Of a DNA stretch of 29,579 nucleotides, positions 22,916 through 29,579 are shown in pieces (the first letter of the stretch is position 1; each line of letters begins with the position of its first letter). The notes below the pieces were generated by a model. The model ran no database searches. It had not been told where the DNA came from and worked only from the letters and a program-made list of their open reading frames with translations. A program made the position numbers and the translations under genes. Source of the stretch: Mageeibacillus sp. UBA5770 (lineage in GTDB: Bacteria; Bacillota_A; Clostridia; Saccharofermentanales; Saccharofermentanaceae); contig DIEQ01000059.1 in NCBI GenBank assembly GCA_002418705.1, positions 17,659-47,237 on the forward strand, read 5' to 3'.

Positions 22916-23654
22916 TAAGAAAACAATTACTGTTGTTGTGGTTGAGGACGAGAAATTAATTGCTAAGAGTATCGTAAATAACATTGAAAAAGTGAAAGAT
23001 GATTTTAAAGTTATTGGCGTTGCTTATGATGGTGAAGATGGATTTGCGCTTGTCCGTTCACTCCTGCCCAACATTCTTTTCACCGACATTAAAATGCCGA
23101 TTATGGATGGAATAAAGCTCATTTCAATGGTTAAAGAGCATTTCCCATTCATCAAAATTGTCGTAGTCAGCGGGTATGATGATTTTGAATATGCAAGAGC
23201 CGCATTGCTCAATAATGTAAGCGATTATCTGCTTAAGCCGATAAATCTTCTTGAACTGCAGAAAACACTGATAAACATACAAAACGAGCTTATAGCAAGC
23301 TCCGGCATCCTTCAGTCCGCCGGTGAAGTCAGAAGCCCCAAAGAAATAGCTGCCCTGGCTAAAGAGTATATGCACGCAAATTATTCAAAACAAATTGATC
23401 TTACGCAAATGGCTGATACCTTCGGGTTTTCATCAGCGTATCTCACCAAAGTATTCAGGGAACAATTGCAGACTACGCCAAGCAAGTATCTGAATGAATA
23501 CAGAATGATGGTTGCTAAACAGTTACTGCGTGATACAGCTATGCCGGTGAAGGACATTGCAGAACAGGTTGGATTTACAGATCAATTCCATTTCAGCAAG
23601 CGATTCAAGCAGTATTGCGGAGACAGTCCGGCTCAGTACAGACTGCAAAAATAA
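22908..23654 (+). CDS. AraC-type response regulator (YesN-like)
   Basis: A 248-residue response regulator. The receiver domain (1-120) has the acidic pocket E13/D14, the phospho-acceptor Asp60 in LFTDIKMPIMDG, Ser88 and Lys110 (YLLKP). The C-terminal AraC-type DNA-binding domain (about 145-246) has QMADTFGFSSAYLTKVFREQL and DIAEQVGFTDQFHFSKRFKQYCGDSPAQYR. With the upstream kinase it forms a YesM/YesN-type pair; the likely target is the divergent binding-protein/permease operon. The eight-base overlap with the kinase gene suggests coupled translation. Confidence 0.94.
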   Translation: MNDKKTITVVVVEDEKLIAKSIVNNIEKVKDDFKVIGVAYDGEDGFALVRSLLPNILFTDIKMPIMDGIKLISMVKEHFPFIKIVVVSGYDDFEYARAALLNNVSDYLLKPINLLELQKTLINIQNELIASSGILQSAGEVRSPKEIAALAKEYMHANYSKQIDLTQMADTFGFSSAYLTKVFREQLQTTPSKYLNEYRMMVAKQLLRDTAMPVKDIAEQVGFTDQFHFSKRFKQYCGDSPAQYRLQK

Positions 23655-23671
23655 CATGCATGTTCAGCCGG

Positions 23672-24172
23672 TCACAGCCCGGGCTGGGCCTCCATTTTAA
23701 GTTTCCTGCAAAAATCAAGAATTCTGTCATTCACTTCCGTTTCCGTGTTTTTGACGGCATCGACGATTCTTAGCGTTGAAAGCACGGTACAATCCGGAAT
23801 TTCTTTCCTCATTTCTTCAAAGCATTTGTCAGTCGAACCACCGGAACAGCACGCAAACAGCGCGGCTTTTTCCCCGGGTAATTTGTTTTTCCGTAAAAAT
23901 GTACGAAGCGGAGGTGTATACGTTCCTGCCCAGATAGGTGTACCCAGCACAACCAAATCATACTTTTTCGGATCAAACGGATATGCCTCCAGCTTTGGCG
24001 ACTCCCCAAAAGCAGAACTTTTCCCACACCAAAAATACTTGCCGGCGTTCCCTGTCGGATACGGTTTTGCCGGTACCAGCCGTATCAGGTCTGCATCAAG
24101 TTCTCTGGCAATCATTTCCGCAGCATATCTCGTGTTACCTTCAAGCGAAAAATAAACAACTGCTGTATTCAT
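23672..24172 (-). CDS. Flavodoxin
   Basis: A 166-residue flavodoxin, a small FMN electron carrier. The phosphate-binding loop is FSLEGNTRYAAE near the N-terminus. FMN-contacting regions TPIWAGTYTPPLRTFL and FACCSGGSTDKCFEE follow, as in the Flavodoxin_4 group. It has no signal peptide. The ATG at 24172 has AGAGGA eight bases upstream. It converges on the response regulator with 17 bases between stops; its redox partner is not in the window. Confidence 0.9.
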   Translation of the reverse strand: MNTAVVYFSLEGNTRYAAEMIARELDADLIRLVPAKPYPTGNAGKYFWCGKSSAFGESPKLEAYPFDPKKYDLVVLGTPIWAGTYTPPLRTFLRKNKLPGEKAALFACCSGGSTDKCFEEMRKEIPDCTVLSTLRIVDAVKNTETEVNDRILDFCRKLKMEAQPGL

Positions 24173-24247
24173 CGAGTCCTCTTCTCTGTTGTCTCATCAG
24201 AACGTATTAATAGTCCGGTGACATTCATAAATTATTTCATGCCCTAT

Positions 24248-24340
24248 TTAAATCAGACTTCCTATTTGAGTCGTTCGAGAACACCTTTTTTGATCGTTGG
24301 CGGATAGTGATGTATTGTATTTTTCGATTTCGCTGTTCAT
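24248..24340 (-). pseudogene. 30-codon remnant of a DUF1801-like gene
   Basis: A short ORF starting with ATG at 24340 after a textbook GGAGG (eight bases upstream) and reading MNSEIEKYNTSLSANDQK, then residues without family character up to a TAA at 24248. The opening resembles the N-terminus of DUF1801 proteins of ~120-130 residues, so the gene looks truncated after about 18 codons. It begins 14 bases after the fetB-like stop on the same strand. A functional micro-peptide cannot be excluded. The family assignment rests on 18 residues and is tentative. Confidence 0.4.
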
Positions 24341-24353
24341 GACGCAAACCTCC

Positions 24354-25130
24354 CTATATCAATTGATTTTCCTTATTGAAAAACGTCCGGTATCCCCAAT
24401 GCAGCATTATGAATACGGTCAAGGCGACCGCCCCGAGTATGCCAAGCATAATGGCTATCTGATATGAAATGGCTGTTGTCGGATCTGTTCCCGAAAGGAT
24501 CTGTCCTGTCATCATGCCCGGCAGGAATACAATTCCCATGCCAACCATCGAGTTGATTGTCGGCAAGATGGCGGCATCAAACGTGCTGTTTATAATTGAC
24601 CTGGAAGCGTCCTGGGGAGTCGCACCCAGAATCAAGGCTTCCTCTACTGCTGCTCTCCGGACCGTCATACCCTCCAACAGTGATTTGACTCCCAGAGATA
24701 TGCCGGTCATCGAATTGCCAACGAGCATCCCCGCTATGGGAATGAAGTACTGCGGATCGTACCATGGCGAAATACGCACAACAACCAGAAGGAAATAGAC
24801 AAGGCAGGAAAGCGTTCCTACAGACATTGAGACGGCAATAACCTTCTGTAATCCTTTGGAGAGCTGCTTTTTAAACTTCTTAAATATCGTGTAAACCGCG
24901 AACACTTCCATCAGAAGGATAATTCCAATCGTGATAAACGGATTGGGGTAGTTGAATATATAGACTAGAAGATATCCCACCAGTACGAGCTGCAGCGTCA
25001 TTCTGATCGATGAAATAATAATCTCTTTTTCCCGTTTGATGCCTCTTGTCCTTACGATGATAAGTACGATTACGACAAATATATAGGCCAGCGCAACCTG
25101 CACGACCGTTAAATCAATAATACCTTTCAT
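24354..25130 (-). CDS. fetB: FetB-like ABC exporter permease (UPF0014)
   Basis: A 258-residue membrane protein of UPF0014 with about seven hydrophobic helices. Family motifs are ISSIRMTLQLVLVGYLLVYIF, MLVGNSMTGISLGVKSLL and EEALILGATPQDASRSIINSTFDAAILPTINSMVGMGIVFLPGMMTGQIL, the conserved core of FetB/YbbM. In E. coli FetAB helps export iron and resist oxidative stress; metal specificity here is inferred. Its ATG overlaps the ATPase stop by ATGA. It is the third gene of a padR-fetA-fetB operon. Confidence 0.88.
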   Translation of the reverse strand: MKGIIDLTVVQVALAYIFVVIVLIIVRTRGIKREKEIIISSIRMTLQLVLVGYLLVYIFNYPNPFITIGIILLMEVFAVYTIFKKFKKQLSKGLQKVIAVSMSVGTLSCLVYFLLVVVRISPWYDPQYFIPIAGMLVGNSMTGISLGVKSLLEGMTVRRAAVEEALILGATPQDASRSIINSTFDAAILPTINSMVGMGIVFLPGMMTGQILSGTDPTTAISYQIAIMLGILGAVALTVFIMLHWGYRTFFNKENQLI

Positions 25131-25762
25131 ACCGCCCTCCAGTTACATTTTCCACAGGCAATTTCAAGAATTTCATCTGAGAACCGCTCCGCAATTGCTT
25201 TTGAATGTGTGACCATCACCAACGTTTTATTCTCTCTCTTTGCATAGCCGGCTATCATTTCAATGACAGCTTCTGCCGATACCTCGTCCAATGCCGAAGA
25301 CGGTTCGTCCAGCAGATACACATCTGAGTTGAGCAGCAGCACACGTCCTAAAGCCAGACGCTGTTTCTCGCCGCCCGACAAAGTAAGTGTCGGGCTGTAC
25401 AGTTCTTTGTTCAGCTGAACTTTCAGAAGCATATAGGTCAGCACTTGGTCGGAAGGGATCTCCCTGTGTTGGAATCGCAGCCCGGCAATCAGATTGTCTT
25501 TTACATCACCATCAAACATCGCCGGAGCTTGAGAAAGCATCGTAACATGCCTGCGATGGGTAACTGAATCTATCTGATCAAGTCTTTCGCCACTAAAAAG
25601 AATCTGCCCCTCTGTAGGTGATATCATCTTGTTAAGCATCTTCAGAATTGTTGTCTTGCCGCTGCCGCTTGGCCCGATCAGTGAAGTTATTTTATCTTTT
25701 TCTATGTAAAGCGACGGTATATCCAGAATTTCCTTAAACTTTACGTCTTTAAATTCAAACAT
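25127..25762 (-). CDS. fetA: FetA-like ABC ATP-binding protein
   Basis: A 211-residue ABC ATPase. Walker A is GPSGSGKT (30-37), the signature LSGGEKQRLALGR (128-140), Walker B VYLLDEP (148-154) with an SALD D-loop, and a THSKAIAERF switch His. It would power the FetB-like permease. The start at 25762 is chosen because the protein begins with the usual FEFKDVKFK strand and GGAGA lies eight bases upstream. The gene overlaps the end of padR by eight bases, suggesting coupled translation. Confidence 0.88.
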   Translation of the reverse strand: MFEFKDVKFKEILDIPSLYIEKDKITSLIGPSGSGKTTILKMLNKMISPTEGQILFSGERLDQIDSVTHRRHVTMLSQAPAMFDGDVKDNLIAGLRFQHREIPSDQVLTYMLLKVQLNKELYSPTLTLSGGEKQRLALGRVLLLNSDVYLLDEPSSALDEVSAEAVIEMIAGYAKRENKTLVMVTHSKAIAERFSDEILEIACGKCNWRAV

Positions 25763-26084
25763 CGCTGCACTCTCCATCAAGACCGATTTCGCCAACAAGT
25801 TCTTTCAGATATCCTTTGGCTTCGCTTAATTCCTGCTTTCCTGCTTCCGTTATTGCATAGTATTTGCGAATCTTCCCGGCGCAGTTTTCACTATATTGAT
25901 TAAGCAAGCCTTCCTTCTCCAGATTATGAAGGATGGGGTACAGTGTACCCGGACTGAGCTTATATCCGTGTTCAGCCAATTCCTCCATCATCCACGTTCC
26001 GTAAAAAGGTTCCTTATTGGCATGATGCAGGATATGCATGCATATGAAGCCCTGAAAAAGTCTTTTGTTCACGAATCCAGTCAT
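25755..26084 (-). CDS. PadR-family transcriptional regulator
   Basis: A 109-residue PadR protein. It has the winged-helix core GFICMHILHHANKEPFYGTWMMEELAEHGYKLSPGTLYPILHNLEKEGLL, the family hallmark, followed by the wing KIRKYYAITEAGKQEL and a short C-terminal dimerisation helix. PadR proteins repress export or stress genes and respond to small toxic ligands. As the first gene of a fetAB-like operon, it probably controls its own operon through the inverted repeats upstream. The start is the ATG at 26084, six bases after GAGGTG; an in-frame GTG three codons earlier overlaps that ribosome binding site. Confidence 0.9.
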   Translation of the reverse strand: MTGFVNKRLFQGFICMHILHHANKEPFYGTWMMEELAEHGYKLSPGTLYPILHNLEKEGLLNQYSENCAGKIRKYYAITEAGKQELSEAKGYLKELVGEIGLDGECSDV

Positions 26085-26095
26085 TATATCCACCT

Positions 26096-26166
26096 CGTTA
26101 TCGTTTATCGTTATCGGTTGTCATTATCGGATTTCGTTATAATAATAACACCTGCAACCGATAACG
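26096..26166. promoter_or_regulatory. Operator array of the padR-fetAB promoter
   Basis: CGTTATCGGTTG (26109-26120) and CAACCGATAACG (26155-26166) are perfect 12-bp inverted arms 34 bases apart. The far arm lies in the promoter spacer and touches the -35; the near arm lies downstream of the -10. Further partial copies sit at 26096-26103 (CGTTATCG) and 26121-26129 (TCATTATCGG core). Arms on both sides of a promoter fit repression by a dimer pair, perhaps with looping. PadR as the binder is inference. Confidence 0.65.
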
Positions 26167-26170
26167 TCAA
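26142..26170 (-). promoter_or_regulatory. Promoter of the padR-fetAB operon
   Basis: TTGACG (26170-26165, 5/6), exactly 17 bases, then TATTAT (26147-26142, 5/6) on the minus strand. It is the strongest promoter in this part of the window and is embedded in the inverted repeats. Confidence 0.7.
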
Positions 26171-26261
26171 TCCGTATTCAGTATCGACTGTATATCATTT
26201 ACAAATTCAATCGTTCTCACTTCATGGACCTTAATATTATTATCATTATTTTAGCACCTAT

Positions 26262-26269
26262 GGTATGAT
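26262..26269 (+). promoter_or_regulatory. Extended -10 promoter of the ABC-F gene
   Basis: Within TGGTATGAT, TATGAT (26264-26269, 5/6) is preceded by TG one base upstream, an extended -10. No clear -35 is seen at the right distance. About 55 bases of leader precede the ABC-F start. Confidence 0.45.
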
Positions 26270-26330
26270 TGCGTGAAACCAATAATAACAGCCTTAATCG
26301 CTATTTATAGCACGTGTCATATGAGGTTAT

Positions 26331-28064
26331 ATGATAAAATTTGAAAACTTTTCCTACTCGTTCCCACAAAAAGATCTGTATAACGAGATTTCATTCACAC
26401 TCGAAGATGGTCAGCATTGTGCTTTTATAGGGGCAAGCGGCAGCGGGAAAAGCACGCTGATAGATATAATTATGGATCCGGAAAAATATATGTTCCAGGG
26501 TAAATTAGAGATTAACCCCGAATGCAGAATCGGATATGTAAGTCAGTTCTCTCAGCTCGACAAAACAAAAGAAATTACAGTATTTGATTACATCGGGGAA
26601 GAATTCACTAAGCTGCAAAATGAAATAGCATCGATTTGTACCCAGATGGAAACAGCTTCGGATACCGACGCCTTACTCGAAAAGTATCAGCATGCCGTAG
26701 ATGCATTTGATGCCATGAGCGGGGATGATTTCGAAAGCAATATTAATAAGAAACTCAATCTGGCAAACCTTTTCATGCACAAAAATAAAAAGGTATCTGA
26801 ACTAAGCGGCGGAGAATTCAAGCTTATCCAGGTGATTAAGGAAATGCTGACGAGTCCTGACGTAATCATCATGGACGAACCCGATGTCTTTCTCGATTTT
26901 GAGAACCTTACATCTCTTAAAAATCTAATCAATTCCCACAAAGGAATCATGCTGATAATTACACACAGCCGATATCTTTTGAATCACTGTTTTAATAAAA
27001 TCGTGCATCTCGAAAACAGGGACCTTCAGGAATTCGACGGAAAATATACCGATTACAATTTTTCACTCCTTCAGAGTAAAATCGAACAGCAGGAACTTGC
27101 TGATGCATATACTGAAGAAATTGAACGAATAGAATTATTAAGCATGAAGCTCCGGGCTGCCGCCACACAAAATTCAGAAGCCTCCAATGGAAAGGCTCTA
27201 AGTGCCAGGGTTAAAATCCTGGAACGGCTGGAAGCCACTAGAGTTGAAGCGCCTTATGTTGATCTGAAACAGCCGGATATCCGTCTGGCTGCCGATGACA
27301 GAATCGAAGAAACGATCGCCTTGCGAGTCAGGAATTACAGTGTTGCCTTCGATGAGACTCTTCTGGAAAAAGTGGCATTTGAGATTAAATCTACTGATAA
27401 AGTCGCGCTGATCGGTGCAAACGGCACCGGCAAAACGACCTTATTAAGGGCAATCTTTACCGATAATCATCATTCCATTGAGATACATGAAGACACGCAA
27501 GTGGCTTACCTTTCTCAGCTTCACGGTGAAATGCTGAACGAAGCTAATACCATACAGGAAGAATTCTTCGATGCCGGGTTCAAAACAATGGATGGGATCA
27601 GATCCTATCTCTCAGGCTACGGTTTTGGCCGTGAAGCAATGGACCAGAAGATAGGAACTTTATCAGGCGGAGAAAGAAACATACTCCAGCTCGCAAAAAT
27701 CTCTGCCGGCCAGGCAAACCTTCTTCTTTTGGACGAACCGACAAGCCACTTGGACACATATTCACAAATTGCCCTCGAGAAAGCCATCAAAGAATATAAC
27801 GGTGCAATTCTCATGATTTCGCATGACTTCTATTCCATCGTAAACTGCATGGATTACGTCTTAATTATCGAAGATAAAACGATCAGAAGAATGAGTATCA
27901 AAAATTTTAAAAAGAAGATTTATACCAGCCATTTTGACAAGGACGATTCAGAACTTGAACAAAAGAAAAAATCTGTCGAAATAAAAATAGCAGCAGCTCT
28001 AAAAAATACAGATTTTATTCATGCAAAAGTCTTATCGGAAGAGCTCGAAGTGATGATTAAGTAA
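26331..28064 (+). CDS. ABC-F family ATPase (ribosome-associated, two nucleotide-binding domains)
   Basis: A 577-residue soluble protein with two ABC domains and no membrane helices. Domain 1: Walker A GASGSGKS (34-41), signature LSGGE (158-162), Walker B VIIMDEP with Glu183. Its following motif is DVFLDFENL where most ABC-F proteins have TNHLD. Domain 2: Walker A GANGTGKT (362-369), LSGGERN, LLLLDEPTSHLD. The ~90-residue linker (240-330) is the ABC-F interdomain arm. ABC-F proteins act on ribosomes, some giving antibiotic resistance. The linker length suggests neither EttA nor a clear Vga/Lsa type, so resistance is not claimed. A basic C-terminal extension (about 515-577) could be a coiled coil. 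GAGG lies five bases upstream of the ATG. Confidence 0.88.
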   Translation: MIKFENFSYSFPQKDLYNEISFTLEDGQHCAFIGASGSGKSTLIDIIMDPEKYMFQGKLEINPECRIGYVSQFSQLDKTKEITVFDYIGEEFTKLQNEIASICTQMETASDTDALLEKYQHAVDAFDAMSGDDFESNINKKLNLANLFMHKNKKVSELSGGEFKLIQVIKEMLTSPDVIIMDEPDVFLDFENLTSLKNLINSHKGIMLIITHSRYLLNHCFNKIVHLENRDLQEFDGKYTDYNFSLLQSKIEQQELADAYTEEIERIELLSMKLRAAATQNSEASNGKALSARVKILERLEATRVEAPYVDLKQPDIRLAADDRIEETIALRVRNYSVAFDETLLEKVAFEIKSTDKVALIGANGTGKTTLLRAIFTDNHHSIEIHEDTQVAYLSQLHGEMLNEANTIQEEFFDAGFKTMDGIRSYLSGYGFGREAMDQKIGTLSGGERNILQLAKISAGQANLLLLDEPTSHLDTYSQIALEKAIKEYNGAILMISHDFYSIVNCMDYVLIIEDKTIRRMSIKNFKKKIYTSHFDKDDSELEQKKKSVEIKIAAALKNTDFIHAKVLSEELEVMIK

Positions 28065-28075
28065 GCGATGCCCGG

Positions 28076-28828
28076 TTAAATTGACACATCCAATTCTGAT
28101 TGCCATTGCTTTTTCCATTCCATATCTAGTTTTTGCAGCCGGTTCTTCTTTAGATTTTCTTTCATAATACATTTAATATCTTTGTCCTGATTGGCAAACC
28201 ATTTTTCCATCAGGCTTTTCCCGGCTTCTGGAGCAGCTACAACGGCTACGCTCCAGCAATAGCCAAGTGCTTTTCGAAGGACAATAAATTCATCGGCTTT
28301 ACGTCGGTCCTCGAGAAGAATATCCTCTGTCATCCGGTCAAGAATCATTAAGACGCGAAGCGCATCTTCAGAATTTTTCAAGAGTCTTGGTTCACAAAGG
28401 GCTGCAGCAGTTGCCCTTCTTTCAAGCAAGTTGCCATGACTCCACTGTTCCATTTCCTCAAGCAGTCTGGCCATGCTCTTGTCGCCAAATCTTTGCAGCG
28501 CCATAGCCACACCTTCTCTGACCCGCCATCTGGAATCTGAAGCACATATACGTATTTCTTCAAGCAGCTCCAAGCTTCCCTCAGACAGTATCCTTCCCAG
28601 TCCTAATACGCCGCAAACCGGCAGGAACTCCAACGCCGAACCATAGGGGGCCTCGTCAGCTCCATAGGTAAGATACCGTCTAAATCTATCAATATCACCC
28701 TCTTCTGCTACAGCTTCAGCAAGCTCAAGATTTGCCCTCGGACCGGGAAGCCGGGATTCATCAAGCAGAAAATGGTCCCAGTCAGCTAAGGTTTTAAGGG
28801 TCATTTTGTATTCAGCAACTTTTCCCAT
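28076..28828 (-). CDS. HEAT-repeat-like helical protein
   Basis: A 250-residue, largely alpha-helical, acidic-to-neutral protein. Helical pairs such as LELLEEIRICASDSRWRVREGVAMALQRFGDKSMARLLEEMEQWS follow the HEAT/ALK-repeat pattern (W-R-VREG-A-ALQ-R-GD). No catalytic motif is visible. HEAT-like proteins form curved scaffolds for protein or nucleic acid binding; its function is unknown. The start at 28828 has AAGGAG nine bases upstream, inside the end of the DUF5655 gene, which it overlaps by 17 bases. A second ATG at 28834 has a ribosome site too close. Confidence 0.75.
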   Translation of the reverse strand: MGKVAEYKMTLKTLADWDHFLLDESRLPGPRANLELAEAVAEEGDIDRFRRYLTYGADEAPYGSALEFLPVCGVLGLGRILSEGSLELLEEIRICASDSRWRVREGVAMALQRFGDKSMARLLEEMEQWSHGNLLERRATAAALCEPRLLKNSEDALRVLMILDRMTEDILLEDRRKADEFIVLRKALGYCWSVAVVAAPEAGKSLMEKWFANQDKDIKCIMKENLKKNRLQKLDMEWKKQWQSELDVSI

Positions 28829-29219
28829 ATTCATTTTCTCCTTCATTTTTCCAATGATATGCCTGAGCAATCCAGTCCATCAGTTCATCATCAATTTCTT
28901 TAGTACTGCCTAAAATCGTATGGTGTGTCCAACGATCCGGGACTGGCTGCATTGTACCGACAAGACGAGGGTGTACAATCTCTCGATTTAATCCAAAGGA
29001 TACGATAAGATAACGCTCAGGACGTCCTTTGATCCCGTCACGTATGGGAAGCCACACCCAACAAAACGATCTCGAACCGCAAAATGCTATCTGTGACTTC
29101 TGTACCTTTATGAAAACATCCGGAAAAAGCTTAAAAATTCTCTGTGCCAGCGCGTCAAAAAATGACCGTTCCTCTGGCTTCCTGCTGAAAAATGCTTCGA
29201 CTGAATATTCATCTTCCAT
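28812..29219 (-). CDS. DUF5655-domain protein
   Basis: A 135-residue protein whose body matches the DUF5655 pattern: VEAFFSRKPEERSFFDALAQRI, then DVFIKVQKSQIAFCGSRSFCWVWLP, YLIVSFGLNREI and the closing DRWTHHTILGSTKEIDDELMDWIAQAY. Such domains are uncharacterised and sometimes linked to transport or DNA-related proteins. It overlaps the HEAT-like gene, so the two are probably cotranslated. The start is uncertain: ATG at 29219 fits the family N-terminus, but an ATG at 29246 has a slightly better ribosome binding site. Confidence 0.8.
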   Translation of the reverse strand: MEDEYSVEAFFSRKPEERSFFDALAQRIFKLFPDVFIKVQKSQIAFCGSRSFCWVWLPIRDGIKGRPERYLIVSFGLNREIVHPRLVGTMQPVPDRWTHHTILGSTKEIDDELMDWIAQAYHWKNEGENEYGKSC

Positions 29220-29332
29220 GTAACATATACCCCGCCTGTAATTCATGGCAGATTTCCCGTATACACTTGTACATTACCAGATTATTATGCCAAAATACCA
29301 TAAGGACAGATCAAATTTTTATATCATAATCC

Positions 29333-29367
29333 ACGCAAATCAATAGCTCCGCTCGCGCGGCTTGCGT
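29333..29367. other. Nested stem-loop upstream of the thioredoxin-like gene
   Basis: ACGCAA (29333-29338) pairs with TTGCGT (29362-29367), and inside lies CCGC/GCGG (29349-29352, 29357-29360) with a TCGC loop. No U-tract follows on the plus strand. It sits in the 190-base region between divergent genes and could be a leader structure or an operator. No known RNA family is recognised. Confidence 0.35.
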
Positions 29368-29412
29368 TATCATAATAATCATAACGTTTCTGATACGATT
29401 ACGGAGGTATAT

Positions 29413-29579
29413 ATGTCGTTCATTGATTTAAGCCAGGATCCCACAGCCATTGAAGAGCAGATCGCTGCTGCGCCCCGAATCATTCTCCAATTCAGTTCCC
29501 CGTCCTGCTCCGTGTGCCATGCAGTACTGCCGCGGATCAAAGAAATCGGGAGCAATTACGGATGGCCGGTCGTCGATAT
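29413..29579 (+). CDS. Thioredoxin-like protein (C-terminus cut by window edge)
   Basis: The 55 codons visible read as a thioredoxin-fold protein. A short N-terminal helix is followed by the strand IILQFSSPSCSVCHAVLPRIKEIG, where CSVC (residues ~37-40) replaces the usual CGPC active site and is followed by the expected alpha helix. The gene runs off the right edge. GGAGG lies six bases upstream of the ATG. Stand-alone thioredoxin-like proteins of this sort assist cytoplasmic thiol reduction; the non-CGPC active site suggests a specialised or altered redox potential. Confidence 0.85.
   Translation, partial: MSFIDLSQDPTAIEEQIAAAPRIILQFSSPSCSVCHAVLPRIKEIGSNYGWPVVD

Noticed and set aside
23685..23694. 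Palindrome AGCCCGGGCT at the end of the flavodoxin gene
   Set aside because: It lies within flavodoxin codons and has no U-tract; too short to call a terminator or a site.

Overview
The window looks like an ordinary chromosomal stretch of a low-to-mid GC Bacillota, most likely an anaerobic member of class Clostridia. The evidence is indirect: strong GGAGG-type ribosome binding sites, TTGACA/TATAAT-like promoters, a YesM/YesN-type two-component system, an RsgI-type anti-sigma factor, an ABC-F protein and a UPF0014 (FetB-like) exporter. I cannot name a genus. I see no tRNA, rRNA, CRISPR array, transposase or phage gene. Both ends cut a gene: a MarR regulator on the left and a thioredoxin-like protein on the right.

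Layout. (1) 1-2.4 kb: a MarR-family gene (cut) with an operator-like palindrome over its promoter, a GrpB/UPF0157 protein, and a stand-alone rsmH-type 16S rRNA methyltransferase. (2) 2.4-5.2 kb, minus strand: a compact operon of a radical SAM/SPASM protein, a tRNA-dihydrouridine synthase and an EamA-type exporter. (3) 5.3-8.4 kb, plus strand: a cell-surface CapA-like protein, an ECF-type sigma factor and an RsgI-like membrane anti-sigma protein with the Asn-Pro bond where RsgI proteins self-cleave, ended by a perfect terminator. (4) 8.4-10.2 kb: a DUF1801 protein, an MBL-fold hydrolase, a short promoter-to-terminator unit, and a frameshifted DUF2798-like gene. (5) 10.2-15.0 kb, minus strand: a YgiQ radical SAM protein, then an oleate hydratase locus made of tetR, a 41-codon small ORF and the hydratase. 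28-bp tandem repeats and a terminator lie just upstream of the hydratase promoter. (6) 15.2-23.7 kb: a fucoside-use locus with an AraC regulator, a GH29 alpha-L-fucosidase, two ABC permeases, a lipoprotein binding protein, and a YesM-type histidine kinase with its AraC-type response regulator. (7) 23.7-26.3 kb, minus strand: a flavodoxin, then a PadR-controlled FetAB-like ABC exporter operon whose promoter sits between the arms of a perfect 12-bp inverted repeat. (8) 26.3-29.6 kb: an ABC-F protein, a HEAT-like protein overlapping a DUF5655 gene, and the start of a thioredoxin-like gene.

How the genes work together. The fucoside locus is a complete sense-import-cleave unit except for an ABC ATPase. 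Its fucosidase lacks a signal peptide, so fucosylated glycans are probably imported whole and cut inside the cell. The oleate hydratase unit looks like a TetR-controlled response to unsaturated fatty acids, and the PadR-FetAB unit like a regulated metal export system. The sigma/anti-sigma pair with CapA looks like a small envelope-stress module. No gene-free stretch exceeds 300 bases except 9543-9925 if the degraded DUF2798 gene is not counted, and that stretch holds the promoter-terminator unit. I see no wholly unprecedented system. The most unusual items are the RsgI-type protein paired with an ECF sigma factor, the isolated promoter-terminator unit, and the repeat-bearing oleate hydratase leader with its shortened small ORF.
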